Below are positions 45,673 to 58,239 of a DNA stretch of 64,000 nucleotides, piece after piece. Source of the DNA: Posidonia oceanica (Eukaryota > Streptophyta > Magnoliopsida > Alismatales > Posidoniaceae); NCBI GenBank assembly GCA_037176725.1, contig JAZBRS010000059.1:10589001-10653000 (forward strand), written 5' to 3'. Under the pieces are notes generated by a model. It saw only the letters and a list, made by a program, of their open reading frames with translations, was not told where the DNA came from and did not search any database. The translations under genes were made by a program, and so were the position numbers. Each line of letters starts with the position of its first letter. Within the stretch, counting starts at the first letter, position 1.

Positions 45673-46688
45673 GTATGTCCTCCTGAACCCCTGCACAGCA
45701 TTCATTTGCATACCATTTGCATTGCATGCATCGTTTTCGCTTTTTGTTTCCTCGTGCATGTAGAATAGGACTTCCTCTTCTTATCTATCAACTCCGTTCC
45801 TCGTTTTACATATTCCCAAGTGTTTTGTGTTGTGTTTCCCCTGGATTCACCACTTACTGCGACTCTCTTCCACCTTTTCCACGATCCGATCGCACCGCGA
45901 GCTTTGGGCAGCGTGCGAGACACATCGTGGAACGGTTTAGTGGGAAACAGTCACAAAGCGGTGGTAATCCCTCCACTTGCATTGTTCTCCCTAGTGTAGG
46001 TCTTCACACCTACTCTGCGTGGCCCTTAAACAGTGTTTGTTCTCACACACGCACTGTTTGCCTCCCCTTTCACTTTTCTCATCCTCTCTCTTTGCATTTG
46101 CATTTGCATTGTTTTGCCGAGGTTTTATTTCGTCTTTTGGCACCGTTTTGCGTGTCCGCTCTGTTTTTGGCACCGTTTTGCGTGCCCACTTTGTTTTTGG
46201 CACCGTTTTGCGTGCCCGTTTCGCTTTTGGCACCGTTTTGCGTGCCCGCTTTGTTTTCGGCACCGTTTTGCGTGCCTGCTTCGCTTTTGGCACCATTTTG
46301 CGTGCCCGTTTTGTTTTTGGCACCGTTTTGCGTGCCCGCTTCGCTTTTGGCACCGTTTCGCATGCCTGCTTCGCTTTTGGCACCGTTTTGCGTGCCCGCT
46401 TCACTTTTGGCACCGTTTTGCGTGCCTGCTTCGCTTTTGGCACCGTTTTGCATGCCCGTTTTGTCTTTGGCACTGTTTTGCCTGCCTGCTTCGCTTTTGG
46501 CACCGTTTTGCGTGCCCGCTTCGCTTCTGGCACGGTTTTGCATGCCGATCTTGTTTTCTTGCACCGTTTTGCGTGCCGCTCTCGTTTCTTGCATTGTTTC
46601 GCGTGTTTTGCGCCGTTTTCTCTTGCATGTCGCTTGCATCTGCATAGATTTACCGTGGTTTTGTTTTTTCGCTTGCATTTGCATATAG
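45673..46688 (+). other. Possible leader intron in LTR E
   Basis: Donor TTTTCCAG|GTATGTCC (GT at 45673-45674) and acceptor TTTGCATATAG|GG (AG at 46687-46688) give 1016 nt. The interval contains the 30-bp array. Confidence 0.45.
46132..46560. repeat. 30-bp tandem array in LTR E, 14 copies
   Basis: The unit is GGCACCGTTTTGCGTGCCCGCTTCGCTTTT-like, in perfect 30-bp register over seven sequence lines. Corresponding arrays in A (about 18480-18790), D (47515-47775), G (53395-53650) and H (60740-60945) have fewer and less regular copies. Because 30 is divisible by three, all three frames are open; no protein is implied. Confidence 0.9.
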
Positions 46689-47452
46689 GGCAGTGATGCT
46701 TACTGTCTGGAGTTCTCACGAGCCAGGTTTCGCCCGGTTCGGAACACAGGCAGCATTGCTGAGCGCTTAGACAACACGTTTACTTTCCTTGCATTGCATC
46801 CTACCACTTAGAGCACACCTATGAGCATTCATTCAGGCATTCATTGGCACTTAGGCATTCAAAATCTGCATTTCCCTGCTGTAGCAATCCCGATCGGAAT
46901 CAGGCTCGCTATTAGCGGCAATTGGATCCGAGGAAGAGGCTCAACTCGAAAACACTTAAAATCGAAGAGAAAAGAGAAAGATAAGACAAATCAGAGTCGC
47001 CACCATGTCCATTAACGGGAGACAAGGAAAATTGGAGGAAATGCGTGAATTAACACGCAAAACCAAGCAAGAAATGCAAAGCAAAGCAATACAAGGGAAA
47101 ACAAATGCAAATGCATGCAAAAGAGATGACTCTAGCCTAGGATAAGGGCAGTATGGTCATTGCGGGCCAAAAGACAGGGCAAGGACTCCTGTTACGTGCG
47201 GGGAAGGTGTTAGGCACCCCCGACACACCCGAGAATCGGTCTTTCTAGGCTTACGCTCGCATACGCGGGAAAATGCAGATTTGAATGCCTATGTGCCTAT
47301 GAATGCCTAAATGAATGCTCAAGGTGTGCTCTAAGTGGGAGGATGCAGAGCAAGGAAGTAAACGTGCTCTCTAAGTGCTCAGCTATGCTGTCTGTGTTCC
47401 GAACCGGGCGAAACCTGACTCGTGAGAACTCCAGGCAGTAAGCATCACAGCC

Positions 47453-48229
47453 CTATATGCAAATGCAAGCGAAAAAAGTAAAACAACGGCAAAACCATGC
47501 AATGCAGGCGACATGCAAGAGAAAACGGCGTAAAACACGCAAAACGAGGCAAGAAACAAGAACGGCACGTGAAACGGTGCAAAAGGACAAGATCGACACG
47601 CAAAACGAGCGAGAAAGTAAGGCGGCACGCAAATCGATGCAAAAGACGATGACGGGCACGCAAAACTGTGCCAAAAATAGGGCAAGCGCGCAAAGCGGCG
47701 CGAAAGACAAAGTAGACACGCAAAACGGTGCCAAAACGAGAGCGGGCACGCAAAACGGTGCCAAAAGCAGCGAGATAAAAACCTCGGAAAAGCCGTGCGA
47801 ATGCAAATGCAAGGAAAAGATTAGAAGCAGTAAAAGGAGAAGTAGAACAACGCATGTGTGAGAACAGGCGTTGTCCGGGGCCACACAGAGTAGGTGTAAA
47901 GACCTACAAAGGGGAGGGTGAGCAAACGGAGGGATTACCACTCCTTTGTGACCGTTTCCCACTAAACCGTTCCACGATCTGTCTCGCACGCTGCCCAAAA
48001 CTCGCGATGCGATCGGATCGTGGAAAAGGGGGAAGAAAGTCACATTAAGTGGTAAATCCAGGGAAAACTCAACACAAAACACATGGGGAAACGCGAAACG
48101 GGGATCTAAGTTGCCAAGCAGAAAGGGGAGGTCCTATTCTACATGCTCAAATAGACAGAAATCGAAAACGAGGAAAACTATGCAATTGGCATGCAAATGA
48201 ATGCAATGCAGGGGTTCAGGAGGACATAC
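47453..48229 (-). other. Possible leader intron in LTR of D
   Basis: On the minus strand the donor CCAG|GTATGTCC starts at 48229 and the acceptor GCATATAG|GG ends at 47453 (777 nt). Confidence 0.45.
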
Positions 48230-48700
48230 CTGGAAATCCAGGAGCCTGATCTGAGATCTGTCTAGTCCATGCTGAAGAGCGCTTCGCTGCGGTCGCCTGG
48301 GCAGCTTACTCGAGAAGATCCAACGGCCGGATTGGAAGATATCGCAGCTTCAAGGCAGAAAGGCCAGAACAGGGGAGAAGAACAGATCTAGGTGTTCAGG
48401 AGGTCCTAGGGGTGTGCAAAAGGCCCTCCCAAGTGAAGGGGAGCTAAAGGTGCTTAGTGTGTGCAAAAGGATGCTAAAATGCAAGACTAAATGGATGCAG
48501 AATGCATGCACAAGCAAGAAGAGACAAGGGAAAAACTTGGAAAAGACAGGAGTTCAAAAGCATTTTTGAAAAAGAAAAGGGGCTAAATGCAAGTTTTCAC
48601 AAAGGATAGGGTCCACAGAGGAGGGTTTTGAAAACAAGAGAGGGCAGGGCTTTATTTTGCAAAAAACTGGGTTCAAAAAGCTATTTTGAAAAGGGGATAT

Positions 48701-48705
48701 GCATC
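48701..48705. repeat. Target-site duplication of G, left copy (GCATC)
   Basis: It is identical to 54286-54290; 5 bp is the usual length for Ty3/gypsy integrases. Confidence 0.93.
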
Positions 48706-51700
48706 TGTTGACACCCCATCTTGGCAGGCTTGGACCACTTGGAGCCCTCCTGGTGATTGCTGGACTCAAACCTAAACCAAAACCAAACCCTAACCCTCTT
48801 CTTTACCCTTCAAAACCAAGCAAACTTGACCTAAGCCTTTACCCCTCTTCCCAAGCTCAAAACCTAACCAAAATCCATAGGAAAACCCATCAACACCCAC
48901 TTAGCAAACCTACCCAAGAACTTAGAAAATCTCAAACTTAGACCGTTCCCAAAAATCCTAGAAAACCTAGGCAAAACTCCCCTTTTTCTACACCTTAAAA
49001 CCCCTCCAAAACCTCCTTGGAATCAAACCAAAACTTCAGAACCAACACCTCAAACCCTAGACTGCCCACTCACCAATTTTCATCCCATTCCAAGACCTTT
49101 AAGACCTCCATTCACCCAAATTATCCTTTTCTCTCTCCGGGATTATCATTTCCTCTCTCCTCTCTCTCTCCTGATTATCATCTCTCTTTTCATCCCCTTC
49201 TTACCCTTTCTCTGGTCTGGCTGTGGGCCCCCTCTGTGCTTCTGTCTCTTCTCTACCTTATTCCTATTTTTACTTTATTTTTAACATTTTCCCTAAATTT
49301 TAAAAAAATCATTTTCCTCCAACCTATCTCTTTTCCTTTTATCTCCCTCTTTTTTTCCATTTCTTTCCTCCTTCTCTTTTCCTTTTCTCTCTTTTGCAAA
49401 AATCCATAAAAACCCCTAAAAATCTGTAAAACCCCAAAACATAAAAGAAACAAATCAGAGTTCTAAGAAAAACAACTAAAAAACACCAAACAAGCAATTA
49501 AAAACCTAAACTTAACTAAATCAAGCTAAAAGGAAAACCAAGCATGTAAGCTAAAAAATGCAAAACAAATCAAAAGAAAACACTGAAAAATCAAGAAAAA
49601 AAACTAAAATGAAATCAAAACCCACCCAAAAGTAAAAACCTCATCAGAAGAATTAAAAAACAAACATTAAAAAGAAGAATCAAAAAACAAACATTAAAGC
49701 AAGTAATTAAAGAAGCAAAAGACTTAACCTAACAAACCTAAGAAAAAAACAAATTAAAAAAACTTAATTAAAAAAAAAGGAAAAGAAAAACACATTTGAA
49801 AGACTTAAAAACACCCCATCAAACCGGAGAAATCTAACTAAAAACTTCAAGAAAAATCAACAAATAAAAATCAAAGCATAATTTAAAAGACTTAAGAAAG
49901 AAAAAACCCTAAGAAGACTAAAACTTGAAAACCTGAAAACAACCCTGGTTAATACGAAAATAAATCCTAAAAAATCCTAATCAATATCCTAAGTGTCCAA
50001 CAAGGGAAACACAATTTTTAAAAAAAATTTAAAAAAGGTTTAACAAACATTTAATCAAGTGAAAACTAATTAAAAGCAAAACCAAAACCTTAAAACCCTA
50101 ATCAAACCCAAAACACACTAATCAACCCAAAATGGCCATTAAAAAATTTAATTAAAACCCTAATTCACATCACAACCTTTCTAGTATTTTTGCTTATTTT
50201 TAATCTATTTTTCCTAATTTTATTTCCTTTCTTTTCCCTCTCTTTCTTTCTTTCTTCTCATTTTTCTTTTCTTCTTTTTCCTTGCTGGGCCCAATTCAGC
50301 CCGTCTCTTCCTTTCTTCTTCATTTCTTTTTCTTTTTCCTTCGGCCCGCAGCCCAGCCCGTCGTTCTCCTTCTTCTTCCTCAACCTTCTACATTTTCTCC
50401 TCCATTTTTCCTCCCTTTCTTCGACCGGCCTTTTTGGATCATCCAGAGAGTGAGAGTAGCACAGCCCATCCCTTAGCAATCAGCAAATTTGCGAGAGAAA
50501 CTAGAGAATTCCAGAGCTTCTTCTCCACCTGAGCGACCTCCTTCTTCTTCCACTTCATCCTCCAATTCCCAGAGAGAAGAGTCCGGGAGAGAGAGTCTGA
50601 GAGTGTGCTTTGGCATCCCGGAGAGAGAGCCCAGTTCCAGGGCATTTCCCCAGCAATCCCTTCCCCAATTCCTTCCTCCATCTTCAGCAGAGCCTCCTCT
50701 TTCTTCTCCAGCGAACCAGCCCCCTTCCAAGCCTCAATTTCTCTCCGAATTGGTTCCCTAAGTTCACCCAGAAACCCAGCAATACCTCCCCACCATTTCC
50801 CGACCATTCCTCCACTAAAACACCACCTAGTCACCTGAAACTCCACCTGCAAGCCAACAGCAACCCGACACAACCCACTCCAGAATTGCCTTCACTCCAG
50901 CCCACTGCTTCCTTCCAAACTCCACCCAACTCCACCTTCCCAGGACACCAAACATCAGACCGAACCATCCACCACAGCTTCCGAACTCCACAACAAACAC
51001 CTGTGTCACCTCCAGACCCAGAATCAACCCAACTCTCAAACTCTCTCCACACTCTCCGGAAAGCCCTTCCAAGCATCCAGACCCTTTCGCCGGACCTCCA
51101 GCAATCCTCCGGGAGGCTCCATCCAAGCCGAGGAGCAGCGGACAAGCCCCCCCCACCTTCGGCTGCTTACTGACAACCCACAGAATCCATTTCTCCGCTC
51201 GAGCTGCAGAAGCTCGGTCCGATCATTCAGGGAGCACCGGGAGATCGTCCTGAAGGAGTCCCAGCCACCGCGAGCCGCTGGAGATCGCCGCTGCAACCAG
51301 ACAGCCATCGCCGGCCAGCTCCGACACTGCTAAGGTCGGGAGCGCATTCCAGGCGCAAAGACAGGTAATTTCTCACTTTCTCCGCTCTCTCTCCTCCCTC
51401 TGCTGCTTTCCCGCCGTCCAGAAGCAAGGCTCCAGTCCTCCTGCTCCGTCCTCGACTCGCCGGTCAGTCCTTCTTCTCCGGCGCCGGCCTCCTATCTCCC
51501 GGACGTTCCAGTCAGTGGAACGGTCCCCCGACGATCTCCAGAGCTCCGTGCAGTCGCCGGTGATGGTCTCTGCCCTCTCGCACCTCCGCAGCCCTCCTGT
51601 GCCGGTGGTGGTGGGCGCCGGTGATTCACTGCTACAGTGCCAGCCACCGCCGGCAGTTTACTGTAGCGTTATTTTCTCAGTAATATAGTTTCTGTGGGAA

Positions 51701-54285
51701 TATTGCATGTTTGCCCTAAGTTGCTTCATTTTTGCATTCTGGTCCTCAGGATATTTAATCTGCTTAGTTTTAAATTTAATACCATTCTAAATTGCTTCAA
51801 TTATTCCTGTTTTTCTGTATTTACATTCCGGTCCTTTTACTGTGCTGTTTAGTTATAACTTTTTGTGCTTTGGCCCCTGTTTTTTCCATTTTTGCACTTA
51901 GATCCTGTTTCAATCAGACCATTTAATTGCATATAGTTTACCATATCATATTGCATTCTGTATCCCCATGTTTTACTGTTTTTACATTTAGATCCATGCA
52001 CTGTAGTAACTTAGGCTTCATTTTTAATTTTTGCATACTGCATTGCATATTTTACCTCCTATTTTTTTATTTTTGCATATAGGTCCTTTTTAAATGCATA
52101 ATAATCATTTTGCATGCATTTTAGCTTATTACATTGCATTTTCGACCTTACATTTTTCAAAAATTGCACATCAGTCCTGTCTTCTGATTTCAGAGCATGT
52201 TTACCATATAAAATTGCATATTTGACCCCCACATGATTCAAAAATCACACATAGGTCCTTGCATCCTTTAAAAACCATGTAAAAAGACAGTTTTGCCCCT
52301 AAAGTTGCATCTTAGCTCCTATGCTTACAAAATTGCATGTAGACCCTCCACTTGCATTCCCAGACTCCCCAGAACCCTGTTTTCTGGAAAATTTGCACTT
52401 TAGATACTAGTTTTTTCCAAAATTGCATTTTGATTTCTTTTTGCTTTCAAAACTTCTTCTGATGCATACCCTCTTTTCAAAATAGCTTTCTGAGCCCAGT
52501 CTTTTGCAAAATAAAGCCCCGCCCTCTCCTGTTTCCAAAACCCTCCTCTGTGGGCCCCATCCTTTTCAAAATTTGCATTTAGCCCCTTTTTCTTTTTCAA
52601 AAATGCTTTTGAACTCCTGTCTTTTCCAAGTTTTTCCCCTTGTCTCTTCTTGCTTTTGCATGCATCCTGCATTCATTTAGCTTTGCATTTTAGCATCCTT
52701 TTGCACACACTAAGCACCTTTAGCTCCCCTTCACTTGGGAGGACCTTTTGCACACCCCTAGGACCTCCTGAACACTTAGATCTGTTCTTCTCCCTTGTTC
52801 TGGCCCTCCTGCCTTGAAGCGGCGATATCATCCAATCCGGCCGTTGGATCTCCTCAAGCAAGCTGCCCAGGCGACCGCAGCGAAGCGCTCTTCAGCATGA
52901 ACTAGACAGATCTCAGATCAGGCTCCCGAATTTCCAGGTATGTCCTCCTGAACCCCTGCATTGCATTCATTTGCATGCCATTTGCATTCTTTGCCTTGTT
53001 TTCGCTTTCTGTCTCTTTGAGCATGTAGAATAGGACCTCCCCTTTCTGCTTGGCAACTTAGATCCCCGTTTCGCGTTTCCCCATGCGTTTTGTGTTGAGT
53101 TTTCCCTGGATTTACCACTTAATGTGACTTTCTTCCCCCTTTTCCACGATCCGATCGCATCGCGAGCATTGGACAGCGTGCGAGACACACCGTGGAACAG
53201 TTTAGTGGGAAACAGTCACGAAGGAGTGGTAATCCCTCCGTTTGCTCACTCTCTCCTTTGTAGGTCGTCACACCTACTCTGTGTGGCCCCAGACAGCGCC
53301 TGTTCTCACGCATGCGTTGTTCCACTTCTCCTTTTACTGCTTCTAATCTTTTCCTTACATTTGCATTCGCACGGCTTTTTCCGAGGTTTTATCTCGCTGC
53401 TTTTGGCACCGTCTTGCGTGCCCGCTCTCGTTTTGGCACCGTTTTGCGTGCCTGCTTTGTCTTTCGCGCCGTTTTGCGCGCTCGCCCTGTTTTTGGCACA
53501 GTTTTGCGTGCCTGTCATCGTCCTTTGCACCGATTCGCGTGCCGCCTTGCTTTCTCGCCCGTTTTGCATGCCGATCTTGTCTTTTTGCACCGTTTCGCGC
53601 GCTTTCTTGTTTTTCGCCTCGTTTTGCGTGTTTTACGCCATTTTCCCTTGCATGTCGATCGCATTGCATGGTTTTGCCGTTGTTTTGCTTTTTCGCTTGC
53701 ATTTGCATATAGGACTGTGATGCTTACTGCCTGGAGTTCTCACGAGCCAGGTTTCGCCCGATTCGGAACACAGACAGCGTAGCTGAGCACTTAGACAGCA
53801 CGTTTACTTCCTTGCTCTGCATCCTCCCACTTAGAGCACACCTTGAGCATTCATTTAGGCATTCATAGGCACATAGGCATTCAATCCTGCATTTCTCCGC
53901 GTATGCGAGCGTAAACCTAGAAAGACCGATTCTCGGGCGTGTCGGGGGTGCCTAACACCTTCCCCGCACGTAACAGGAGTCCTTGCCCTGTCTTTTGGCC
54001 CGCAATGACCATACTGCCCTTATCCTAGGCTAGAGTCATCCCTTTTGCATGCATTTGCATTTGTTTTCCCTTGTATTGCTTTGCTTTGCATTTCTTGCTT
54101 GGTTTTGCGTGTTAATTCACGCATTTCCCCTGGTTTTCCTTGTCTCCCGTTAATGGACATGGTGGCGACTCTGATTTGTCTTATCTTTCTCTTTTCTCCT
54201 CGATTTTAAGTGTTTTCGAGTTGAGCCTCTTCCTCAGATCCAATCGCCGCTAATAGCGAGCCAGATTCCGATCGGGATTGCTACA
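48706..54285 (+). mobile_element. Solo LTR G (5580 bp) with perfect 5-bp target duplication
   Basis: It starts TGTTGACACC and ends GGGATTGCTACA, flanked by GCATC at 48701-48705 and 54286-54290. It contains the full set of LTR landmarks, including the possible intron (52938-53712), CCTAACACCTTCCCC (about 53950) and the internal PBS-like word (54162-54173). The lack of any internal region shows recombination between two LTRs of a once complete element. Confidence 0.95.
52938..53712 (+). other. Possible leader intron in solo LTR G
   Basis: Donor TTTCCAG|GTATGTCC (GT at 52938-52939) and acceptor TTTGCATATAG|GA (AG at 53711-53712) give 775 nt. Confidence 0.45.
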
Positions 54286-54290
54286 GCATC
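54286..54290. repeat. Target-site duplication of G, right copy (GCATC)
   Basis: It is identical to 48701-48705, and the interrupted D LTR resumes right after it. Confidence 0.93.
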
Positions 54291-56338
54291 AGAAGAAGTT
54301 TTGAAAGCAAAAGGCAAGCAAGAAGCAATTTTGAAAAACTCTAGGGTCTAAAATGTAATTTTTCCAGAAAACAGGGGTCTGGGGAGTCTAGGGATGCTAA
54401 TGGAGGGTCTACGCGCAATTTGGCAAGCATAGGAGCTAAGATGCAACTTTAGGGGCAAAATAGTCTTTTTACTTGGTTTTTAAAGGATGCAAGGACCTAT
54501 GTGTGATTTTTGAATCATGCAGGGGTCAAATATGCAATTTTATATGTAAAACATGCTCTGAAATCAAAAGACAGGACTGATGTGCAATTTTTGAAAAAAA
54601 CAGGGGCCAAAATGCAATGCAATAAGCAAAAATGCATGCAGGATGGTTACTGTCCATTTAAAATGGACCTAAATGCAAAAATGCAAAACCAGGAGGCAAA
54701 ACATGCAATGCAGTATGCAAAAATCAAAAATAAAACCTAAGTTTCTACAGTGCATGGACCTAAATGCAAAATCAGAAACATGCAGGGGGCCAGAATGCAA
54801 TGCAATATGGCAAAATACATGCAAATAAATGATCTGATTTAAAACAGGACCCAAGTGCAAAAATTGAAAACAGAGGGGCTGAAGCATAAAATTTTATAAC
54901 TAAACAGCATAGTAAAAGGACTGAAAAGAAAATACTGAAAAACACAGATATTCAGAGCAATTTAGCATGGTTTTAAATTAAAAACAAAGCAAATTAAATG
55001 GCATAAGGACTGAAATGCAAAAGTGAAAGAACTTAGGCTAAGCATGCAATATTCACACAAAAACCATATAACTGAGAAAATAAAAGCACAGTGATCATCG
55101 GCGGAGGTGAGTACTGTAGTAGTAAGCTTCCAGACCCCACCACCACCGGCACAGGGGGGCTGCAGAGGCGCAGGAGGGCGGAGGCGGCTGCTGACGTCCG
55201 TGCGGAGCTCTGGGGATTGTCGGGACGGCGTTCCGCTGGCTGGAGCATCGTGGAGATCGGAGAACGGCGCTGGAGAAGAGGAACTGACCGGCGTGTCGAG
55301 GACGGAGCAGGAGGGCCGGAGAACTGGTTCTGGTCGGCGGAAAAGCATCAGGGGGAAGAGAGAGAGCGGGGGAGATTAGTGATTACCTGTCGTTGTGTCC
55401 GGAGCGCGCTCCCGACCTCGGCAGTGTCAGAGCTGGCCGGCGATGGCTGTCTGGTTGCAGCGGCGACTGTCGGGCGCTCGCGGAGGTTGGGGCTGGCTCA
55501 GAGCGAGCTTCCGGTGCTTCCCAGACGTCCGGACGCGAGCTTCGAAGCTCGGGCAGTGATTCGGCACTTTTTGGGTTCAGCAAAGTGACTGGAGGTGGGG
55601 GGAGGGTGTTGCTGCTCGTCGGACCTGGTGGAGCCTTCCGGGAGGTAGCTGGAGGTCCGGAGAGTGATGCTGGATGATCAGGTTAGGTTTCTGGAGAGTG
55701 TGGAGGGAGTTTGCAGGTTGGGTCGGTTTCTGGTCAGAAGGAGGCTTAGGTGTTTGTTGTGGAGTTCGGAAGCTGTGGTGGACGGTTGGGTTCGAGGTCG
55801 GAGGCTCTGGAAAGGTGGTGGTTCAGGGATTGTTTGGGTGGATTTTGGGAGAAGGCTGTAGGCTGAAGTGGAGGGAATTGCTGAAGGAGGAGTGTTGGGT
55901 TGCAGTGGTGATTAGGTGGAGTTTTAGGACGGTTTTAGGTGGTGGAAAGGCAGTGGGATGGTGGAAGCAGGTGGCTGGTTGTTGGGTGAGATTGGGGGGA
56001 CAACTGGGAGAAGTTTGAAGGCTCGCAGTGGTGTCGGATTGCTGGAATGGGAAGAGGGAGGTTTGCTGCGGATTTTAGCAGAGGAAGGGGAGGGAATTGC
56101 TGAAGAGAGGCTAGAGAATTGGAGGCTCTCTCCGGGATGCAGAAGGGGACACTCAGACCACTCTCTCTGGCCACTCTTTCTTCTGGAAATTGGAGGAGGC
56201 AGCCAAGAAGAGGGAGGTCGCTCTGGTGGAAGAAATGGATGGGATTGCTTCTGGAATTGGGCTCTAACTGCTGGTCTCTCACCGATTGCTCACACTGATT
56301 GCCGACTCCAGATCCTCGCTCTGATGGAATCAACGAAA

Positions 56339-56347
56339 GCTTAAATG
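56339..56347 (-). promoter_or_regulatory. TATA-like box in LTR of D
   Basis: The minus strand reads CATTTAAGC, aligned with the boxes in A and E. Confidence 0.4.
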
Positions 56348-58226
56348 GGGGAGAGATCGGCTGTTGGCGCGCTGGAAGTTTTTGAATCTACCGGCGGCAC
56401 TGCAGCAGACAGGAGATGGCGAGGCGACCGGCATTCAATGCCTCTTGGGAACGGTGCTGAGATAGAGGAGAAGCGGCGAGCTGCTGGGTGATTGGACGGA
56501 GGCTCAAATTTCAAATGGAGGAGGGAAGACTGTCGCAGCAAGCTCGCGGGAGGAAAACCGACTGACATGCGAGGAAGAAGAAGGAAGAAGGAGGCCGGAC
56601 TGTGGGCCGAAGGAAAAAGAAAAAAAAGAAAAAAAGAGAAACGGGCTGGATTGGGCCCAGTAAGGAAAGGAAAGAAAGAAAAAGAGAAGTAAGAAAGAAG
56701 AGAGGGTAGAATGGGGAAATAAAATTAGTAAAAAAAGGAACTAAAAATAAATAAAAATACTAGAAAGGTTGTGATGTGAATTAGGGTTTTAATTAAATTT
56801 TTTAATGGCCATTTTGGGTTGATTAATGTGTTTTGGGCTTGATTAGGGTTTTAGGGTTTTGGTTTTGCTTTTAATTAGTTTTCACTTGATTAAATGTTTG
56901 TTAAACCTTTTTTAGATTGTTTTAAAAATTGTGTTTCCCTTGTTGGGCACTTAGGATATTGATTAGGATTTTTTAGGATTTATTTTCGTATTAACCAGGG
57001 TTGTTTTCAGGTTTTTAAGTTTTAGTCTTCTTAGGGTTTTTTCTTTCTTAAGTCTTTTAAATTATGCTTTGATTTTTATTTGTTGATTTTTCTTGAAGTT
57101 TTTAGTTAGATTTCTCTGGTTTGATGGGGTGTTTTTAAGTCTTTTAAATGTGTTTTTCTTTTCCTTTTAATTAAGTTTTTTAATTTGTTTTTTCTTAGGT
57201 TTGTTAGGTTAAGTCTTTTGCTTCTTTAATTACTTGTTTTAATGTTTGTTTTTTTTATTCTTCTTTTTAAGGTTTGTTTTTTTTTAAAATCTTCTGATGG
57301 GGTTTTTACCTTTGGTGGGTTTTGATTCCATTTTAGTTTTTTTCTTGATTTTTCAGTGTTTTCTTTTGATTTGTTTTGCATTTTTTAGCTTACATGCTTG
57401 GTTTTCCTTTTAGCTTGATTTAGTTAAGTTTAGGTTTTTAATTGCTTGTTTAATGTTTTTTCATTGTTTTTCTTAGGGTTCTGATTTGTTTCTTTCATGT
57501 TTTGGGGTTTTACAGATTTTTAGGGGTTTTTATGGATTTTTGCAAAAGAGAGAAAAGGAAAAAAGGAGGAAAGAAATGGAAAAAAGAGGGAGATAAAAGG
57601 AAAAGAGATAAGTTGGAGGAAAATGATTTCTAAAATTCAGAAAAAATGCTAAAAATAAAGTAAAAATAGGGATAAGATAGAGGAAGGACAGAAGCACAGA
57701 GGGGGCCCACAGCCAGACCAGAGAAAGGGTAAGAAGGGGATGAAAAGAGAGATGATAAACAGGAGAGAGAGAGGAGAGAGAAAATGATAATTCCGGAGAG
57801 AGAAAAGGATAATTTGAGTGAATGGAGGTCTTAAAGGTCTTGGAATGGGATGAAAATTGGTGAATGGGCAGTCTAGGATTTGAGGTGTTGGTTCTGAGGT
57901 TTTGGTTTGATTCTAAGAAGGTTTTGGAGGGGTTTTAAGGTGTAGAAAAAAGGGGAGTTTTGCCTAGGTTTTCTAGGGTTTTTGGGAACGGTCTAGGTTT
58001 TAGATTTTCTAAGTTCTTGGGTAGGTTTGCTAAGTGGGTGTTGGTGGGTTTTCCTATGGATTTTGGTCAGGTTTTGAGCTTGGAAGAGGGGTAAAGGCTT
58101 AGGTCAAGTTTGCTTGGTTTTGAAGGGTAAAGAAGAGGGTTAGGGTTTGGTTTGGTTTGGGTTTGAGTCCAGCAATCATTAGGAGGGCTCCAAGTGGTCC
58201 AAGCTTGCCAAGATGGGGTGTCAACA

Positions 58227-58239
58227 GATGCCCCTCCCT
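58227..58239 (-). other. Polypurine tract of element D
   Basis: The minus strand reads AGGGAGGGGCATC next to the LTR start. The surrounding stem-loop (58211-58222 with 58283-58294; 58236-58243 with 58268-58275) is identical in design to that of A. Confidence 0.88.

Larger units (their letters stand above)
41218..46879 (+). repeat. LTR E, A-type family, interrupted on the right by element D
   Basis: It starts TGTTGACACCCCATCTTGAC at 41218 and follows the LTR order: CT-rich U3, TATA-like box (43145), GT donor-like site (43950), A/T-rich middle, possible intron (45673-46688), 30-bp array, and GGAGTTCTCACGAGCC. It breaks off at 46879 just before the part that carries CCTAACACCTTCCCC in other copies. 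The missing 3' end should lie beyond D. No internal region of E is visible, so it may be a solo LTR or part of a full element. Confidence 0.88.
46880..58226 (-). mobile_element. Element D: 3' LTR (5.76 kb) split by solo LTR G
   Basis: The LTR runs minus from 58226 (complement TGTTGACACC) to 46880 (complement ...GATTGCTACA), with solo LTR G and one GCATC copy inserted between 48705 and 54291. Subtracting G and that GCATC leaves 5762 bp. Landmarks: TATA-like box (56339), possible intron (47453-48229), CCTAACACC block (about 47200-47220) and internal PBS-like word (46992-47003). It is inserted into LTR E head to head; the left flank is CCTGC, and the right flank is outside the window. Confidence 0.9.

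Noticed and set aside
45991..46719. Frames of 200-320 codons on both strands with Ala/Arg/Lys/Thr repeats
   Set aside because: Artefact of the 30-bp LTR array; all three frames are open on each strand.
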